The notes beneath the pieces are model-generated. The model saw only the letters and a list, made by a program, of their open reading frames with translations. It was not told the origin of the DNA and did no database searches. DNA of 34,693 nt from the NCBI GenBank assembly GCA_012513315.1, contig JAAZCL010000097.1, positions 1 to 34,693 on the forward strand. Reading direction: 5' to 3'. Source of the stretch: Bacteroidales bacterium. GTDB lineage: Bacteria > Bacteroidota > Bacteroidia > Bacteroidales > Dysgonomonadaceae. The first letter of the stretch is position 1. Each line of letters starts with the position of its first letter. The translations under genes and the position numbers were made by a program. This document shows positions 26,739-34,693 of this stretch, piece by piece.

Positions 26739-29700
26739 ATGGTTAAAGCAATAGAAATTAAAGAACTTCTTGAGAGGGTTGAGAAAAACTCCGATATAAC
26801 AGCAGTAGATTCTTTACTAAAGGAAGTAGATATTTTATCAGTAAAGGGTTTGCAGGGTTCTTCACGTTCTTTATTAGCCACTTCGTTAATAAAAAAGAGT
26901 CCACAAACCTATTTATATATATTAAATGATGCCGAATCTGCGGGATATTTCTACCATGATATTACCCAGATTATTGGATCACAAGATGTGTTGTTTTTTC
27001 CCTCGGCATATAAAAGAGCAGCAAAATATGGTCAGCTAGATGCTGCAAATGAGGTGTTAAGAACTACTGTGTTAAGTCGTCTTCAAGAAAATAGCACTCC
27101 ACTTATTATTGTGAGTTACCCCGATGCATTGATCGAAAAAACTGTCTCCAGCGAACATTTAAAAGAGCATACATTAACTGTGTCAGTGGGTGAGCAAATA
27201 GACTCTTCATTTGTAAGTGAGGTTCTCGATGATTATGGTTTTAAGTATGTAGATTATGTATACGAACCTGGTCAGTATGCTCAACGTGGCAGTATTCTAG
27301 ATCTATTCTCTTACTCATCAGAATTCCCTTATCGTATCGACTTCTTTGGAGATGAGGTGGAGTCGATTCGAAACTTCGATATGGAATCACAGCTCTCAAT
27401 TGAGAAGTTTAATGATATAAGAATTGTGCCTGAGCTATCTAAAGGTAGTTCAAAAAACTCATCTCTTTTTTCATCTCTTCCCAACAATACTATTTTAGGA
27501 ATAGAGGATATGCGATGGATATTAAGTCGTATTGAGTCTTTAAGTGAAGATGAACTTCATATAGATATTGATCGTGAAAATGTAGAGTATGTAAAGGCAG
27601 ACTTCATATCGCGTGAGGAGTTCTCTGTTGCCCTGAGTAAATTTACTCAATTAAGATTTGATGCTAAGTTTATTGATACCCCCAATGCAGTAGTAAATTT
27701 TAAAACTTCACCTCAACCCCTCTACCACAAGAATTTTGATTTACTATCCGATTCCCTCCATCAGTTTATGGATGAAGGATATACAATTTATATACTTAGC
27801 GATAGCGAAAAACAACAGAAACGACTATTTCATATCTTTGAAGACAGAAACGACTCTATTCCATTTATACCTGTCAATAAAACTCTGCACGAGGGGTTTT
27901 CAGATGCTACAACAAAAATTTGCTGTTTCACCGATCATCAAATTTTTGATAGATTTCATAAATACAACCTTAAATCTGACAAAGCACGTTCAGGCAAAGT
28001 TGCACTAACTCTAAAGGAATTAAATCAACTTCAGACAGGCGATTATGTTGTGCATATGGATCACGGAATTGGTAAGTTCTCAGGACTTGTGAGATTGCCA
28101 ATTGGTGATAAGGTTCAGGAAGTGATTAAGCTTACATATCATAATAATGATGCAGTTTTTGTATCTATTCATGCTCTGCATAAAGTTTCTAAGTATAAAG
28201 GCAAAGAGGGGGAGTCGCCAAAGTTAAACAAACTGGGATCTGGTGCTTGGGAACGTGTTAAAGCGAAAACTAAATCTAAGATAAAGGATATTGCTCGTGA
28301 TTTGATTAAACTTTATGCCGAGAGGCAACAAGAGAAAGGATTTGCATATTCAAGCGATACTTACCTTCAGACCGAGTTGGAGGCATCTTTTATGTATGAA
28401 GATACTCCTGATCAGGTAAAAGCTACTCGCGATATTAAATTAGATATGCAGAGTGAGCAACCAATGGATAGGCTTGTATGTGGTGATGTAGGATTTGGAA
28501 AAACAGAGATTGCTATTAGGGCCGCATTTAAAGCAGCCACAGATGGAAAACAAACAGCTGTACTTGTGCCTACAACAGTATTGGCTACTCAACACTACCA
28601 TACTTTTAGTGGCAGACTAGATAACTTCCCGGTAAGAGTTGATTATATAAGCAGGGTTAGAACATCAAAGGAGCAAAAGGAAATACTAGAAGATTTGCAA
28701 GATGGTAAGATAGATATTCTTATAGGCACCCATCGTATAGTAAGCAAAGATGTTAAGTTTAAAGATTTGGGACTACTTATAATAGATGAGGAGCAGAAAT
28801 TTGGTGTATCTACCAAGGAAAAATTAAAACAGATGAAGATAAATGTAGATACGCTAACTATGACTGCAACGCCCATACCACGTACTTTGCAATTTTCTCT
28901 TATGGGTTCGCGTGACTTGTCAATCATCAACACACCTCCCCCTAATCGTTATCCAATACAGACCGAAGTTCACACGTTTGATTTGGATATTATCCGTGAT
29001 GCCATCAATTTTGAAATAAGTAGAAATGGTCAGGCTTTTATAGTTAATAACAGAATTCAGAATATTTACGAGATGGAATCTCTGTTACGGAGAGAGATAC
29101 CCGGTATTAAGGTTGCAGTAGGCCATGGACAGATGGATGCAAAGAAGCTGGAAGGTGTGATAAATGATTTTATGAATCATGATCAAGATGTGCTAATTGC
29201 TACAACAATAATTGAGTCGGGCATAGACATGCCGAATGTAAATACAATTATTGTAATTGATGCTCAGAATTTTGGATTAAGCGATTTGCATCAATTGCGA
29301 TGTAGGGTGGGGAGAAGTAACAGAAAAGCCTTTTGCTACCTTTTGGCTCCTCCTCTTTATACGCTTAGCACAGATTCAAGAAGAAGACTACAGGCAATAG
29401 AAAGTTTTGCAGAACTGGGTAGCGGTCTTAATATTGCTATGCACGATTTAGATATTCGCGGAGCTGGTAATTTATTGGGTGCCGAGCAGAGCGGATTTAT
29501 AGCAGATTTGGGCTATGAGACTTACAGAAAAATTCTTATTGAAGCTGTGCAAGAGTTAAGGAAAGATGAGTTTTCAGATCTATATAAAGAAGAACTGACA
29601 TCAAAAAGCGAAACTGAGGAATTTGTAGATGATGTACATGTGGAAAGCGACTTGGAGCTTATGTTTCCGGTGATGTATATTCCAAATGATGCAGAAAGGG

Positions 29701-30071
29701 TAGCAATTTATCGTGAGCTCGATGAAATGGAGACCGAAACTGAAATTTTAAATTTCACAAATCGCATAGAAGATCGTTTTGGTAAGATTCCCAATCAAGC
29801 TAAAGAGTTGATTAGAATTGTAAGATTAAGGCGATTAGCTAAACCTCTAGGAATAGAAAAGGTAGTTCTGAGAAACGGTCAAATGTCGCTAAATCTTATA
29901 TCAGATACGGACTCTCTATATTATATGTCTTCAGCTTTTGATAGGTTATTGAATTATGTTCAATCTAATCCGCGCAATTGTAAATTACGAGAAGTAGGTC
30001 ATAAACGTTCACTTGTAATCAAAAATGTAGATACAGTAGAAACTGCAGTCGCTTTGCTGCAATCAATTTAA
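26739..30071 (+). CDS. mfd: Transcription-repair coupling factor Mfd
   Basis: 1110 residues, close to the usual 1100-1150. It displaces RNA polymerase stalled at DNA lesions and recruits UvrA for nucleotide excision repair. The UvrB-like N-terminal module includes YVYEPGQYAQRGSILDLFSY and YRIDFFGDEVESIR. The CarD-like RNA polymerase interaction domain lies at ~430-500 (LQTGDYVVHMDHGIGKFSGL). The RecG-like translocase follows, with Walker A GDVGFGKTE (582-590, Lys588), DEEQ (683-686), TATPIPRTLQ, and motif VI near QLRCRVGRSNRKA. The C-terminal TRCF domain occupies ~970-1070. The start at 26739 fits, with a promoter box just upstream. All helicase motifs are intact. Confidence 0.97.
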   Translation: MVKAIEIKELLERVEKNSDITAVDSLLKEVDILSVKGLQGSSRSLLATSLIKKSPQTYLYILNDAESAGYFYHDITQIIGSQDVLFFPSAYKRAAKYGQLDAANEVLRTTVLSRLQENSTPLIIVSYPDALIEKTVSSEHLKEHTLTVSVGEQIDSSFVSEVLDDYGFKYVDYVYEPGQYAQRGSILDLFSYSSEFPYRIDFFGDEVESIRNFDMESQLSIEKFNDIRIVPELSKGSSKNSSLFSSLPNNTILGIEDMRWILSRIESLSEDELHIDIDRENVEYVKADFISREEFSVALSKFTQLRFDAKFIDTPNAVVNFKTSPQPLYHKNFDLLSDSLHQFMDEGYTIYILSDSEKQQKRLFHIFEDRNDSIPFIPVNKTLHEGFSDATTKICCFTDHQIFDRFHKYNLKSDKARSGKVALTLKELNQLQTGDYVVHMDHGIGKFSGLVRLPIGDKVQEVIKLTYHNNDAVFVSIHALHKVSKYKGKEGESPKLNKLGSGAWERVKAKTKSKIKDIARDLIKLYAERQQEKGFAYSSDTYLQTELEASFMYEDTPDQVKATRDIKLDMQSEQPMDRLVCGDVGFGKTEIAIRAAFKAATDGKQTAVLVPTTVLATQHYHTFSGRLDNFPVRVDYISRVRTSKEQKEILEDLQDGKIDILIGTHRIVSKDVKFKDLGLLIIDEEQKFGVSTKEKLKQMKINVDTLTMTATPIPRTLQFSLMGSRDLSIINTPPPNRYPIQTEVHTFDLDIIRDAINFEISRNGQAFIVNNRIQNIYEMESLLRREIPGIKVAVGHGQMDAKKLEGVINDFMNHDQDVLIATTIIESGIDMPNVNTIIVIDAQNFGLSDLHQLRCRVGRSNRKAFCYLLAPPLYTLSTDSRRRLQAIESFAELGSGLNIAMHDLDIRGAGNLLGAEQSGFIADLGYETYRKILIEAVQELRKDEFSDLYKEELTSKSETEEFVDDVHVESDLELMFPVMYIPNDAERVAIYRELDEMETETEILNFTNRIEDRFGKIPNQAKELIRIVRLRRLAKPLGIEKVVLRNGQMSLNLISDTDSLYYMSSAFDRLLNYVQSNPRNCKLREVGHKRSLVIKNVDTVETAVALLQSI

Positions 30072-30133
30072 CAGCTTGCTATAATCTGGTTAAAAGTGAA
30101 TTGTAGTCTGCTATTTTAATCTGTAAAGAGTTG

Positions 30134-30955
30134 TTATATAACGTAATCGAAGGGACTATTAAAATCTTTAGCAGTACGAATTTTCACATCTACTGAGTTG
30201 TAAACCCTAGAGTAAGGTATAATGCTTTTAGTGAGCCATGCTCCTCCTCCAATTATAGAATCGTGCCCAACTATAGTCTTGCCTCCCAATATAGTAGCAT
30301 TAGCATAAATAACCACATTATCCTCAACTGTTGGATGTCTTTTCACATCAGATAACTTTTTCTCTACATATAGTGCACCTAAAGTAACCCCCTGATATAT
30401 TTTAACATTATCACCAATCTCACAAGTTTCACCAATTACTATCCCTGTACCATGATCCATGAAAAGGTTTTTTCCTATTTTGGCAGCTGGGTGAATATCT
30501 ATGCCTACTTTTGAATGAGCATATTCAGAGAAGTGTCTGGCAATAAGAGGTTTGCCTAGTTTATGTAGTAAATGTGCCAATCTATGAATACTTAATGCAA
30601 AAAAACCAGGGTAGGTAAGTATTACCTCTTCAATAGATTTAGCTGCCGGGTCAGAAGCAACATAACATTGTGCATCTTTAAATAGTCTATGTCGTATTTT
30701 AGGCAAACTTTCCATAAATCCTTCTACAACTCTGTCGGCCGTAGGCTTATCGGTTCGTTGGGTAACATTCTTATGTAGTTTTTTTAATGCTTCATACAGT
30801 TCTTTGCTAACACTGGTAGAACCATCGCACTCACAAACAGGAAACATAGATGTGTATATTGCCTCAACAGCCTCCTCTAGTTCGCATTTATTAATTGGGA
30901 TATCAACCGGTTCTGGTTTAAATTGATTAATAAGCTCAATTGTTCTATCTGTCAT
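30134..30955 (-). CDS. cysE: Serine O-acetyltransferase
   Basis: 273 residues. It transfers acetyl from acetyl-CoA to L-serine, the first step of cysteine synthesis. Residues ~1-145 are the alpha-helical N-terminal domain (DPAAKSIEEVILTYPGFFALSIHRLAH), longer than in the short Bacillus-type form. Residues ~150-250 are the left-handed beta helix of hexapeptide repeats. Catalytic Asp153 (GIDIHP) and His168 (FMDHGTG) are present, as are YQGVTLGAL and KRHPTVEDNVVIYANATILGG, which bind CoA. The type resembles EpsC-like enzymes common in Bacteroidetes. It follows the DUF4954 gene by 29 nt and is probably cotranscribed. No O-acetylserine sulfhydrylase gene is in the window. Confidence 0.93.
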   Translation of the reverse strand: MTDRTIELINQFKPEPVDIPINKCELEEAVEAIYTSMFPVCECDGSTSVSKELYEALKKLHKNVTQRTDKPTADRVVEGFMESLPKIRHRLFKDAQCYVASDPAAKSIEEVILTYPGFFALSIHRLAHLLHKLGKPLIARHFSEYAHSKVGIDIHPAAKIGKNLFMDHGTGIVIGETCEIGDNVKIYQGVTLGALYVEKKLSDVKRHPTVEDNVVIYANATILGGKTIVGHDSIIGGGAWLTKSIIPYSRVYNSVDVKIRTAKDFNSPFDYVI

Positions 30956-30973
30956 ATTTTTTTTTTCTTTTTC

Positions 30974-30999
30974 AAAAGTGTAAATTATGTCACACTTTT
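30974..30999 (-). other. Hairpin between the DUF4954 and cysE genes
   Basis: An 8-bp perfect inverted repeat, AAAAGTGT (30974-30981) and ACACTTTT (30992-30999), has a 10-nt loop that includes the DUF4954 stop codon. On the minus strand no T-tract follows, so it is not a classical terminator. It might attenuate or protect the mRNA between the two genes. Confidence 0.45.
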
Positions 31000-32973
31000 A
31001 ATTCTTTCTATAAGTTCATTTCCTAATCTCTTCTTTTCCTCAATGTGCTTAAGAGTGGTTATCACAAATTGGTTGTTGTCGAAAGCACCCCTTACATACT
31101 CAAAATCCATTGCTCTGTCTTGTATATTGCCATCGGCGCCAAAGCCAGTTTTAAAAGATAAAGAGAACTCTTTTTTTGCATCTTGATATATTAATTCATC
31201 TAAACCAATAACCGATTCTTTCCATTTTTCCACAATATTGATAATATCTTCTGCTGTTATCTCATCAGCTTTTAAATTATAAAAAGATTGTATTTTATCC
31301 CATGCCCACGTCCATTCATTCTCATAATAATTTCTATGAAGGGTGTGGAAAATGCTATTTATCTCTTTTAGTTTAGTTATTTTGCCCGTTTCGATCTCAA
31401 CAAGTAAATTATCAATCTCCGATTTAGGAGCTATAAGGCCCGATAGGTCCACCCATTCACCCAACCCTAGAGTGGTATCAACTTTTAGTCTATTCCTAAT
31501 CTCATCATTGCTTTTGAACTTTGTTTTTTCGAGTCTTTTAATAATTGAATTCCCCAGAAACTTATGAATAATAATTTCATATAAATTCAATCCTCTTTTA
31601 AGAGAATGGTTTGTAATTATACAGCTCTGGAATGTATAGATCTGAGAAGTTTGGCCTGCAGTAGACTGTAGATTTTCAAGTATCTCTATGCCAGCAAATA
31701 CTTTTTGTATTGTATAAGGACTCAGAAGATTGAAGTTTATACAATCTAATCTATCTGGGTCTTTTCTCATATCCCTCTCTGGCCATTTTTTTGCATCTCT
31801 AATTGTGCCAACACTTTTAAGGTTTACGCCTGGAGCTATATATGTGCTGTTGTCTTTCTCAATAAGATAAGAGAAAGGAAGATTTGATGTATCGGCATGC
31901 TGTGAATGTCTACCCAGTATAAGTGAAAACGCCCCCACTTTGGCTGGCCATAAAATATATGAGTTACTGGTTGTTTTTGCTCCTCTTTCTATAATCCCCT
32001 GATGAATGGGTCCAAGCTTATACATATGATTGCTTTGGTTAGAGCCCGATCCAGCGTTCATAAAAGAGAACATCCCTGCAATAAGCAGTGTCGATTTGTG
32101 ATGAGTTACAGTATATGGACCAGCAAATAGTGCGCAAGCTTCACCATTTTCACCATGACAATTACTAAAAAACAGTGAGTCTGATGCAGAATATCCATGA
32201 TCAATATAGCAAGCCTGACCAATAAAACAGCGGGTTATAAAAGAACCTCCACCTACCGTGGATCCTGATGAAACTATAAAGTCTTTCGCAATTACATTAC
32301 GACCGATATATACAGGAGCATGTTCGTTGCTGTTTATGCTTCCGTTCTTAAGTTTCATTGCACCGGTTATATTACAATAAGGCCCTACACGCACATTCTT
32401 TATATATCCAACATTAAGTATCTTGCAATTTTCGCCAATTTCCCCTCTGTCAGATGCATGTTTATTGCAATAGAAAAGAGTGATGTCTTTCATTTTTTCA
32501 ATCAGCTTTGGCCTATGGCGGTATAATGAATAAATGTATGCAAAATGAGCCGAAAGCTTATCATTTATAAGCACCTCACGGCCTCCTGTTTCATTTAATA
32601 CATTTACCTCTACGCCATTACCAAATGAGGATCTACCTTCCACTAATATTACATCTACATTCTGTATAAAGCAATTATTTCCAATATTATAATTTGCTAT
32701 ATAGTTTTGAATGTTTTCTATTACAACATTATCTCCAATAGTACAGTTGTGAATTACTGCATTAGCAATACTTGAATGTTTTGTTATTCCTCCAGCAAGA
32801 GTAAACTCTTTTTGAAATACTCCAAGCTCAATTTTTCCCGAGAACTGAGTGTTCTTTATAAAATGTGGTTCGAAACCCTCTTTTACTGAAACTAATTGCC
32901 AATCCTTGCAACTACAACCATTGGATATTAGAACATCAATTTCTGCTTTTGTTAAACCTCTGTACTTTTGCAT
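30985..32973 (-). CDS. DUF4954 family left-handed beta-helix protein
   Basis: 662 residues with no signal peptide or membrane span, so cytoplasmic. The N-terminal ~400 residues carry many imperfect hexapeptide-like turns, for example NCTIGDNVVIENIQNY, NIGNNCFIQNV, IGENCKILNVGYIKNVRVGP and VIAKDFIVSSGSTVGGG. These indicate left-handed beta helices like those of acyltransferases and sugar nucleotidyltransferases. The C-terminal ~220 residues are mostly alpha-helical. The sequence matches the DUF4954 family as I know it, which is conserved in Bacteroidetes and has no established function. It lies 29 nt upstream of serine acetyltransferase, itself a hexapeptide-repeat enzyme. The catalytic substrate cannot be inferred. 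Confidence 0.82.
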   Translation of the reverse strand: MQKYRGLTKAEIDVLISNGCSCKDWQLVSVKEGFEPHFIKNTQFSGKIELGVFQKEFTLAGGITKHSSIANAVIHNCTIGDNVVIENIQNYIANYNIGNNCFIQNVDVILVEGRSSFGNGVEVNVLNETGGREVLINDKLSAHFAYIYSLYRHRPKLIEKMKDITLFYCNKHASDRGEIGENCKILNVGYIKNVRVGPYCNITGAMKLKNGSINSNEHAPVYIGRNVIAKDFIVSSGSTVGGGSFITRCFIGQACYIDHGYSASDSLFFSNCHGENGEACALFAGPYTVTHHKSTLLIAGMFSFMNAGSGSNQSNHMYKLGPIHQGIIERGAKTTSNSYILWPAKVGAFSLILGRHSQHADTSNLPFSYLIEKDNSTYIAPGVNLKSVGTIRDAKKWPERDMRKDPDRLDCINFNLLSPYTIQKVFAGIEILENLQSTAGQTSQIYTFQSCIITNHSLKRGLNLYEIIIHKFLGNSIIKRLEKTKFKSNDEIRNRLKVDTTLGLGEWVDLSGLIAPKSEIDNLLVEIETGKITKLKEINSIFHTLHRNYYENEWTWAWDKIQSFYNLKADEITAEDIINIVEKWKESVIGLDELIYQDAKKEFSLSFKTGFGADGNIQDRAMDFEYVRGAFDNNQFVITTLKHIEEKKRLGNELIERIKSVT

Positions 32974-32992
32974 TTGAGTTCTATTATTGTTG

Positions 32993-33027
32993 AAAAAACG
33001 AGATTACATAATTTGCAACCTCGTTTT
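32993..33027 (-). terminator. Terminator downstream of recA
   Basis: Read on the minus strand, AAAACGAG (33027-33020) pairs with CTCGTTTT (33002-32995) around a 17-nt loop and runs on into two more T. It begins 12 nt after the recA stop and separates recA from the DUF4954 gene. Confidence 0.65.
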
Positions 33028-33038
33028 GTATATAGTCT

Positions 33039-34064
33039 TTATTTCTCTTTTAGTGCTTGATATATAAGATTTTCTAACTCCTCATACAATTCTGGATTAT
33101 CTTTTACAGCCATCTTAGCAGCATCTCTGCCCTGACCAAGTTTGGTTTCTTTATAACTATACCAAGAGCCGCTTTTCTTTATAATTTCTAGATCCGACCC
33201 CATATCTATTATTTCTCCAGTTCTCGATATACCCTCGCCATACATTATATCGAACTCAGCTTTTCTGAAAGGAGGAGCAACTTTATTTTTAACCACTCTA
33301 ACACGAGTTGGTCTACCAATTTGAGTTTCACCATCTTTAATTGGAGTTCCATTACCTCTTATATCAAGACGAACGGATGAGTAAAATTTAAGTGCATTAC
33401 CCCCAGTAGTAGTTTCGGGGTTACCGAACATCACTCCAATTTTTTCACGCAATTGATTAATAAATATACATGTAGTGTTGGTTTTATTAATTGCCGAGGT
33501 GAGCTTTCTGAGCGCTTGAGACATTAATCTTGCTTGCAATCCAACGTTTGCATCGCCCATCTCCCCTTCTAGTTCTTTTCTTGGAGTAAGAGCTGCTACT
33601 GAGTCTATAACAACAATATCAACTGCTGCAGAACGAATTAGCTGCTCTGCAATTTCTAATGCTTCTTCACCACTGCTAGGTTGCGATATCAGTAGTTCGT
33701 CGGTATTAACGCCTAGCTTTTCAGCATAAAAACGGTCAAATGCATTTTCGGCATCAATAAATGCTGCTATGCCACCCACTTTTTGAGTTTCGGCAATTGC
33801 GTGAATCGCCAATGTAGTCTTACCAGAAGATTCTGGTCCATAAATTTCTATAACGCGACCCCGGGGGTAGCCACCTACACCTAATGCCAGGTTAAGGCCA
33901 ATTGAGCCAGTTGATATTACAGGGATATCCTCTATTTCTTCATCGCCCATTTTCATTATAGAGCCCTTTCCATAGGTCTTTTCAATTTTATCCATTGCAG
34001 CACGAAGTGCTTTCAATTTCTCACTGCTCTTTTCGTTAACTTTGTTTGCTTTTGCTTCAGCCAT
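33039..34064 (-). CDS. recA: Recombinase RecA
   Basis: 341 residues, the usual length. It forms ATP-dependent filaments on single-stranded DNA for homologous recombination and triggers SOS repressor cleavage. The Walker A motif GPESSGKTT is at 76-84 (Lys82). Further RecA hallmarks are [21 protein letters not shown], the L2 loop region [28 protein letters not shown] (described here by its first and last residues, FIN and KFY) and the C-terminal [14 protein letters not shown]. The short acidic C-terminus is normal for Bacteroidetes. The AAGGGGGA Shine-Dalgarno sequence 8 nt upstream is unusually strong for this phylum and confirms the start. It follows dprA by 60 nt on the same strand. Confidence 0.98.
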   Translation of the reverse strand: MAEAKANKVNEKSSEKLKALRAAMDKIEKTYGKGSIMKMGDEEIEDIPVISTGSIGLNLALGVGGYPRGRVIEIYGPESSGKTTLAIHAIAETQKVGGIAAFIDAENAFDRFYAEKLGVNTDELLISQPSSGEEALEIAEQLIRSAAVDIVVIDSVAALTPRKELEGEMGDANVGLQARLMSQALRKLTSAINKTNTTCIFINQLREKIGVMFGNPETTTGGNALKFYSSVRLDIRGNGTPIKDGETQIGRPTRVRVVKNKVAPPFRKAEFDIMYGEGISRTGEIIDMGSDLEIIKKSGSWYSYKETKLGQGRDAAKMAVKDNPELYEELENLIYQALKEK

Positions 34065-34072
34065 TTTTACAT

Positions 34073-34080
34073 TCCCCCTT
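34073..34080 (-). promoter_or_regulatory. Strong Shine-Dalgarno sequence of recA
   Basis: AAGGGGGA on the minus strand lies 8 nt before the ATG at 34064. Most other genes in this window have A-rich leaders without a purine core of this kind. Confidence 0.7.
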
Positions 34081-34106
34081 TATAAATTTATTTGAAAAAT
34101 TACTTT

Positions 34107-34114
34107 CAAAGATA
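34107..34114 (-). promoter_or_regulatory. -7 box of recA
   Basis: TATCTTTG on the minus strand matches TAnnTTTG and lies 42 bp upstream of the recA ATG, between dprA and recA. A TTG further upstream is 16 bp away, shorter than the normal spacing, and would fall in the end of dprA. Confidence 0.45.
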
Positions 34115-34124
34115 TGAAAAAATA

Positions 34125-34693
34125 TTATACCAATTGGTACATTCCACCCGGAAGTGCTTCAATAATATTTTTCATTTCTAATTCCAGTAGTGTCATAAAT
34201 AGTTCCGTTACAGAGACATTCAATTCTATTGAAAGTGCATTTACATGCATAGTTCCACTTTTTTGTAATTCATTAAATACTTTCTCTTCATCTTCTAATA
34301 ATTCCGGAAAAAGCTCCTGTTGCTTGGGCATCTTTCTCTCGATCTTATCATCATCCCAACCCATTGATTCAATAAAATGATTGGTGTTTTGCAGCAATAC
34401 AGCTTTGTTGTCTGAAATAAGTTTATTGCAACCTGTCGACATTTTATATTTTACACTACCCGGCAGTGCAAATACATCTCTGAAGTATGAATTTGCAATA
34501 TCTGCAGTAATTAGTGATCCACCTTTTAAAGGAGATTCAACAACAATAACAGCATCAGACATCCCTGCCACAATGCGGTTGCGCCTAACAAAGTTATGTT
34601 TGTCAGGATTTGTGTTACTTTTAAACTCAGTTAATAAAGCCCCATTTTCCATCATCTCAATAGCAGTTTGTCTGTGCAGATGAGGATAAATTC
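34125..34693 (-). CDS. dprA: DNA processing protein DprA, C-terminal part (5' truncated by window end)
   Basis: The frame is open through the last base of the window, so the start is outside; 188 complete codons are visible. The segment GALLTEF...FVRRNRIVAGMSDAVIVVES is the DprA Rossmann-fold signature, followed by GGSLITADIANSYFRDVFALPG. The last ~65 residues, after a PKQQELFPEL linker, form the winged-helix domain (VFNELQKSGTMHVNALSIEL). DprA binds incoming single-stranded DNA during natural transformation and loads RecA on it. The adjacent recA fits this partnership. An ATG at 34655 is internal to the conserved domain and is not the true start. Confidence 0.93.
   Translation of the reverse strand, partial: IYPHLHRQTAIEMMENGALLTEFKSNTNPDKHNFVRRNRIVAGMSDAVIVVESPLKGGSLITADIANSYFRDVFALPGSVKYKMSTGCNKLISDNKAVLLQNTNHFIESMGWDDDKIERKMPKQQELFPELLEDEEKVFNELQKSGTMHVNALSIELNVSVTELFMTLLELEMKNIIEALPGGMYQLV

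Noticed and set aside
30072-30133. Possible shared terminator between convergent mfd and cysE
   Set aside because: I could not find a stem of more than a few base pairs followed by a T-tract, so no terminator is called.
34381-34683. Plus-strand frames opposite dprA and recA (34114-34380, 34381-34683)
   Set aside because: They overlap conserved DprA coding sequence entirely and have no plausible start context.

Overview
The window looks like chromosomal DNA from a low-G+C member of the Bacteroidales. The reasons are a SusC/SusD pair beside a hybrid two-component regulator, DUF3244 and DUF4954 proteins, a GT3-type glycogen synthase, and intergenic boxes of the Bacteroidetes promoter type (TAnnTTTG near -7, TTG/TTTG about 20 bp upstream) in place of sigma70 sites. 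I cannot name the genus from sequence alone.

Layout. (1) 1-2190: the 3' part of a membrane-anchored TPR regulator with a C-terminal helix-turn-helix, then a small operon of a secreted DUF3244 protein overlapping a short AraC-type DNA-binding protein, closed by a terminator. (2) 2197-19016: a polysaccharide utilisation locus (PUL). A GH2 beta-galactosidase lies on the plus strand and converges on a 1368-residue hybrid two-component sensor/regulator (HTCS). Divergent from the HTCS are susC and susD, a perfect 15-bp terminator hairpin, then GH43 and a second GH2 under their own promoter. (3) 19082-19306: the first ~58 codons of a BNR-repeat secreted protein, cut off abruptly. (4) 22175-19260, minus strand: a compact operon of an aldo/keto reductase resembling plant L-galactose dehydrogenase, a zinc alcohol dehydrogenase and a COG3618-type amidohydrolase. 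This suggests an oxidative route for L-galactose or L-fucose. (5) 26669-22307, minus: glycogen synthase and glucan phosphorylase. (6) 26739-30071, plus: mfd. (7) 32973-30134, minus: DUF4954 left-handed beta-helix protein and serine acetyltransferase. (8) 34693-33039, minus: the C-terminal part of dprA, then recA.

How the genes may work together. The HTCS should sense a saccharide in the periplasm and switch on susCD and probably the glycosidases. Two GH2 enzymes with intact catalytic glutamates, plus a GH43 whose active-site residues resemble exo-beta-1,3-galactanases, point to a beta-galactan-containing substrate such as plant arabinogalactan. The neighbouring dehydrogenase/lactonase operon could oxidise an L-sugar released from a plant or algal glycan, although it has its own promoter and a rearrangement scar separates it from the PUL. 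From glgA/glgP onward the genes are housekeeping.

I saw no tRNA, rRNA, CRISPR array, transposase or phage gene. No gene-free stretch exceeds 300 bases; the two longest (2065-2326 and 9591-9883) hold a terminator and promoters as listed.
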